From an uncultured Sinobacteraceae bacterium (GTDB lineage: Bacteria > Pseudomonadota > Gammaproteobacteria > Steroidobacterales > Steroidobacteraceae), in contig CALEKY010000009.1 in assembly GCA_937902995.1 (NCBI GenBank), positions 1 to 26,433 of the forward strand: a DNA stretch of 26,433 nucleotides, read 5' to 3'. This document shows positions 23,175 through 26,433 of the stretch, piece by piece. Both the position numbers and the translations under genes were made by a program. How positions within the stretch are numbered: the first letter of the stretch is position 1; the number at the start of each line of letters is the position of its first letter. The notes under the pieces were generated by a model. That model saw only the letters and a list, made by a program, of their open reading frames with translations, was not told the DNA's origin and ran no database searches.

Positions 23175-24122
23175 TTACGGCAGCGCATCGATCTCCGACG
23201 TTTCCTTCTGGTGTGTCATGAGATCCGCCGGCGTCAACTTGAGATCGAGCGCCACAGCCGCCGCGATGAAGATGGACGAATACGTACCGATAACGACGCC
23301 GGCGATGATCGCCATCGAGAAGCCGCGCAGTGTCTCGCCGGCGAGGAAGTACAGAGATGCGACGACGAACAGCGTCGAGAAGCTTGTCATCAAGGTTCTC
23401 GACAATGTTTGGTTCAAAGCCGCATCGAGCATCTCCATCGGCGACATCTTGCGCTTGGTGTGGAAGACCTCGCGCACGCGGTCGAACACGACGACCGTAT
23501 CGTTGATCGAATAGCCGATGACCGCGAGGATCGCCGCGAGCACCGACAGATCGAAGGTCATCTGGGTCAACGCGAAGAAACCGAAGATGAGCACCGCGTC
23601 GTGGACCGCCGAAACGACCGTTCCCACCGCCATCTTCCAGCGGAAACGGAACATCACGTAGATCAGAATGCCGATGAACGTGAAGAGCAACGCGAGACCG
23701 CCCTGCTCGGTGAGTTCCTCGCCCACTTGGCCGCCGACGTAATCGGGGGAGCCTCGCAGATCGAACCCCGCGTCGAGCGTCTTCAATGTCTCGAGAATGG
23801 CGTTCGCGACTTCGTTCGGATTCTGCGCTGTTTCGCCCTCTTGCGGCGGGACGCGCACGATGAGCTCGCGAGATCCGCCGCTCGCGCCTTGGACCTCAAC
23901 GTTGTAACCCGCTTGATCGAGCGCTTCGCGTACGCGCTGTACCGATACTTCCGCCGGGTTGTTGAGCTCGACGATGACACCGCCGGTGAAATCCAGGCCG
24001 AGATTCAAGCCGCGCACGGCCAGCAGCACGAACGTCAAAACGGTGAGCGCGATGGAAATGGCGTAAAACCACTTACGCCGCGCCATGAACCGGATTTGCG
24101 GAGTCTTCTTGAAAAATTCCAT
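23175..24122 (-). CDS. secF: Protein-export membrane protein SecF
   Basis: Forms the SecDF complex, which uses the proton gradient to pull preproteins out of the SecYEG channel at the periplasmic side. The 315 residues start with a short cytoplasmic segment, TM1 (about 16-34), LGLDFTGGVIVEL (the conserved DFxGG element), a periplasmic domain, and five more TM helices, including GYSINDTVVVFDRVREVF with the family Asp/Arg pair. E. coli SecF is 323 residues. It is 20 bp downstream of secD in the same transcript. Confidence 0.96.
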   Translation of the reverse strand: MEFFKKTPQIRFMARRKWFYAISIALTVLTFVLLAVRGLNLGLDFTGGVIVELNNPAEVSVQRVREALDQAGYNVEVQGASGGSRELIVRVPPQEGETAQNPNEVANAILETLKTLDAGFDLRGSPDYVGGQVGEELTEQGGLALLFTFIGILIYVMFRFRWKMAVGTVVSAVHDAVLIFGFFALTQMTFDLSVLAAILAVIGYSINDTVVVFDRVREVFHTKRKMSPMEMLDAALNQTLSRTLMTSFSTLFVVASLYFLAGETLRGFSMAIIAGVVIGTYSSIFIAAAVALDLKLTPADLMTHQKETSEIDALP

Positions 24123-24142
24123 GACGGCGTGCTCGCGGATCG

Positions 24143-25999
24143 TTAGACGGGAATTTCAGCAAGCTTGCGCCGCCGTCCCCAGATGAGCTGAATCAGCACG
24201 CGGCTGCCGAGAACCGCGGTGAACAACGACGTGGCGATACCGATCGTCAGCGTCACGGCAAATCCCCGGATCGGTCCGGTGCCGAAGGCGAACAGCACGA
24301 TGCCCGCAATCAGCGTCGTGATGTTCGCATCGAAGATTGCCGAGAAGGCCTTGTCGAAACCGGCATGGATGGCCGCCTGGGGCGAGTTACCGAGTCGAAG
24401 CTCCTCGCGCACACGTTCGTAGATGAGAATGTTCGCGTCGGCCGCCATACCGATCGTCAACACGATGCCGGCGATACCTGGCAGCGACAGCGTCGCGCCC
24501 ACGAGGCTCATGAAGGCCACCAGCAACACCACGTTGGAGAGCAGCACGACGCAGGCGATGGCGCCGAAACCGCGGTAATAGAGAATGAGGAACGCAAAGG
24601 TCAGTAACGTACCGATGACCATTGCGCTGAAACCTTTGCGGATGTTGTCTTCGCCGAGGCTCGGTCCGACCGTGCGCTGTTCGACGAGGAAATTCGACGT
24701 CGCGAGCGAGCCCGCACGCAGCAGCAACGCTAGATCGCGGGCTTCAGCCGCGTTGAAACCGGTGATTCGGAAGCTCGAAGCGAGCACCGCCTGAATAACG
24801 GGCGCCGTGATGACCTCCTCCTCCGTGCACCACTCGCCGTCGCGAACCCCGCGGCAGACTTCTCCCTCGCCGAGACGCTTGCGCTCCTTGTAGACGACCG
24901 CCATCCGTCGTCCCACGTTCTCCTTGGTTGCCGCGAGCATCTGCTTGCCGCCGCGATCGTCGAGCCGCACGTTGACCTCGGGACCTTGGTCGCCGAACCC
25001 GACTCGCGCGTCGGTCAGCTGATCGCCCGACACGATCAGCTCGCGTTTCAACAGAATGGGCGCCCCGTCGCGGGAGCGGTACAACTTGGTACCGAGCGGC
25101 GCTCGATTCGTTCGCGCCGCCTCGTACGGATCGCGCGTATCGTCGACGAGACGAAACTCGAGTGTTGCCGTCGCACCCAGAACGCGAATGGCTTGGTTCG
25201 GATCGTCGACGCCGGGCAGCTCGACGAGAATGCGGTTGCGCCCGCGGCGGGTCACACGGGGTTCGGCCACACCGAGCTCGTCGACGCGGTTGCGCAGTGT
25301 GGTGATGTTCTGCTCGATCGCGAGGTCCTGACGCTGTTTGATCTGATCCTGCGTGAACGTCACGGTGAGCACGGGCGCCGGTGCCGAGGTATCGGCCGAG
25401 ACGTTGATGCCCTGCGCATCGGCAGTGATCGCCTTGGTCGCACGCTGCACGTCTTCGGCGTTACGCAGCGTGACCTTCACAGCGTTCTTTTCGACGAGGA
25501 TGTTTGCATAAGGAATGCGCTCGTCCCGAAGCTGGCTGCGGATGTCGCGGTCCAGACGCTCGAGCGCCTGCGTCACGGCACCCTCCACGTCGACTTCATA
25601 GAGGAACTGTACGCCGCCTCTCAGATCCAGACCGAGCGCCATCGGCTTGAGGCCGATCGCGCGCATCCAGTTCGGCATGCGCGATTCGCGAGTGAGCGCA
25701 ATGATGTAATCGCCGGGCGCTGCCGAACGAATCGCATTGCGTGCCTTGAGCTGCTCGTCGACGGACGGGAACCGCACGACGAGGCGGTCGTCCTGAATGT
25801 AGTGAGCATTCGTCGCGATGTCGGCAGCTCGCAGGATGCCGACGATGCGTTCCTGCGCTGCGCTGTCCATCGCCCCGCGATCCTCGCGAGAGATCTGCAA
25901 CGCATTGTCGTACCGGAAGGCATTCGGCGCAGCCAACAAGAGGCCGGCGATCGTGACGATCGCAACGACCCAGTAGCGCCAGGCAGGAAACTGATACAT
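24143..25999 (-). CDS. secD: Protein-export membrane protein SecD
   Basis: Partner of SecF in proton-driven late steps of Sec export. The 618 residues (E. coli 615) contain TM1 (about 8-25), the DLRGGVQFLYEVD element after the first helix, a large periplasmic P1 domain (to about 440), and five C-terminal TM helices. GMAADANILIYERVREEL carries D521, matching the E. coli D519 needed for proton use. ELPGVDDPNQAIRVLGATATLEF and the internal CRGVRDGEWC loop in the P1 region are visible; the latter has two cysteines that could form a periplasmic disulfide. It follows yajC after 25 bp. Confidence 0.97.
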   Translation of the reverse strand: MYQFPAWRYWVVAIVTIAGLLLAAPNAFRYDNALQISREDRGAMDSAAQERIVGILRAADIATNAHYIQDDRLVVRFPSVDEQLKARNAIRSAAPGDYIIALTRESRMPNWMRAIGLKPMALGLDLRGGVQFLYEVDVEGAVTQALERLDRDIRSQLRDERIPYANILVEKNAVKVTLRNAEDVQRATKAITADAQGINVSADTSAPAPVLTVTFTQDQIKQRQDLAIEQNITTLRNRVDELGVAEPRVTRRGRNRILVELPGVDDPNQAIRVLGATATLEFRLVDDTRDPYEAARTNRAPLGTKLYRSRDGAPILLKRELIVSGDQLTDARVGFGDQGPEVNVRLDDRGGKQMLAATKENVGRRMAVVYKERKRLGEGEVCRGVRDGEWCTEEEVITAPVIQAVLASSFRITGFNAAEARDLALLLRAGSLATSNFLVEQRTVGPSLGEDNIRKGFSAMVIGTLLTFAFLILYYRGFGAIACVVLLSNVVLLVAFMSLVGATLSLPGIAGIVLTIGMAADANILIYERVREELRLGNSPQAAIHAGFDKAFSAIFDANITTLIAGIVLFAFGTGPIRGFAVTLTIGIATSLFTAVLGSRVLIQLIWGRRRKLAEIPV

Positions 26000-26024
26000 G
26001 CGGACTCGCTCGCGAAGCGATTGA

Positions 26025-26351
26025 TCAGGCGTTCTTCAACGTGCCCTTCGGCAACACTTGCGCGACGGTATGACGCTGCACCTTCACGTTCACGCCAGGT
26101 GCGATTTCCACCGTAATGAACTGCTCGCCGACTTCGGTGATCTTGCCGACGATCCCGCCGCTCGTTGCGATCTCCGCCCCAGTCTCGAGGGAAGCGATCA
26201 TCGCCCGGTGCTCCTTGGCCCGCTTGGTCTGCGGACGAATGAGCAGGAAATAGAACACGACGATCATGATGAGCGGGAGCAACAAGGCTCCCATGCCCGA
26301 TGAGCCCGGTGCGGCGCCTTGGGCGTAGGCGGTGGAAATCAGCCAATCCAT
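26025..26351 (-). CDS. yajC: Sec translocase accessory subunit YajC
   Basis: Small single-pass inner-membrane protein that co-purifies with SecDF. The 108 residues contain one TM helix (about 21-39, MGALLLPLIMIVVFYFLLI) followed by RPQTKRAKEHRAMIASLETG and a small beta-rich cytoplasmic domain with GGIVGKI and FITVEIAPGVNVKVQR, all typical of the family. A purine-rich AGGGGG lies about 12 bases before the ATG. It is the first gene of yajC-secD-secF inside the window; tgt often lies upstream in related genomes but would be beyond the edge. Confidence 0.96.
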   Translation of the reverse strand: MDWLISTAYAQGAAPGSSGMGALLLPLIMIVVFYFLLIRPQTKRAKEHRAMIASLETGAEIATSGGIVGKITEVGEQFITVEIAPGVNVKVQRHTVAQVLPKGTLKNA

Positions 26352-26420
26352 CTCGAATCAACCCCCTGTGGAGTGGGCGAACATCCCGAGGCGTCGGACC
26401 CCAGGGCAAATGAGCGGCGC

Positions 26421-26426
26421 ATTATA
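26421..26426 (-). promoter_or_regulatory. -10 box upstream of yajC
   Basis: A perfect TATAAT on the minus strand, about 70 nt upstream of the yajC ATG. The matching -35 would fall beyond the right edge of the window, so the promoter cannot be confirmed. Confidence 0.45.
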
Positions 26427-26433
26427 CACAGGC

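Overview
The window looks like chromosomal DNA of a high-GC gammaproteobacterium. The clearest evidence is the block rlmN-pilF-rodZ-hisS-yfgM-bamB-der, which is typical of gammaproteobacterial chromosomes, together with the trmJ-isc-ndk neighbourhood and yajC-secD-secF. Degenerate 7-bp intergenic repeats of the GCTGTAG/TTCCCTA type suggest relatives of the Xanthomonadales/Nevskiales/Steroidobacterales. That placement is an inference, because no rRNA gene is present. I see no phage, IS, CRISPR or tRNA genes. Nearly all the DNA is tightly packed housekeeping genes, and eight gene pairs overlap by exactly 4 nt (ATGA or GTGA).

Layout: (1) 1-231 is non-coding DNA with heptad repeats. It is followed by xseA and a secreted M23 endopeptidase (+ strand). 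(2) A repeat-filled convergent gap (2574-2702) separates these from the biotin operon bioA-bioF-bioD (- strand). (3) A MetX-family acyltransferase follows (- strand; homoserine or serine O-acyltransferase). (4) A long minus-strand run, transcribed from about 18157 down to 7075, reads trmJ, iscS, a degenerate iscU-like gene, iscA, ndk, rlmN, pilF, rodZ, hisS, yfgM, bamB, der. It covers tRNA and rRNA modification, sulfur mobilisation, nucleotide balance, pilus and cell-shape factors, tRNA charging, outer-membrane assembly and ribosome maturation. (5) suhB is divergent from trmJ, followed by a CAT-like amino-acid permease, a strong intrinsic terminator and a small LpxB-N-domain membrane protein (+ strand). 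(6) A minus-strand group holds yajC-secD-secF and two different TerC-family membrane proteins (Alx-like and YgdQ-like).

The most unusual part is the reduced isc locus at 15383-17342. iscR, hscB, hscA, fdx and iscX are absent from their usual places. IscS lacks its usual C-terminal IscU-docking tail. The IscU-like protein has lost two of three scaffold cysteines, the conserved Asp and His, and the HscA-recognition motif, and it has gained a CPHC pair. Together these suggest a repurposed sulfur or redox partner rather than a normal Fe-S scaffold. Other points are the paired blocks of four heptad repeats, one of which encodes the end of BioD, the uncertain substrate of the MetX-family enzyme, and the absence of ispG from its usual slot.
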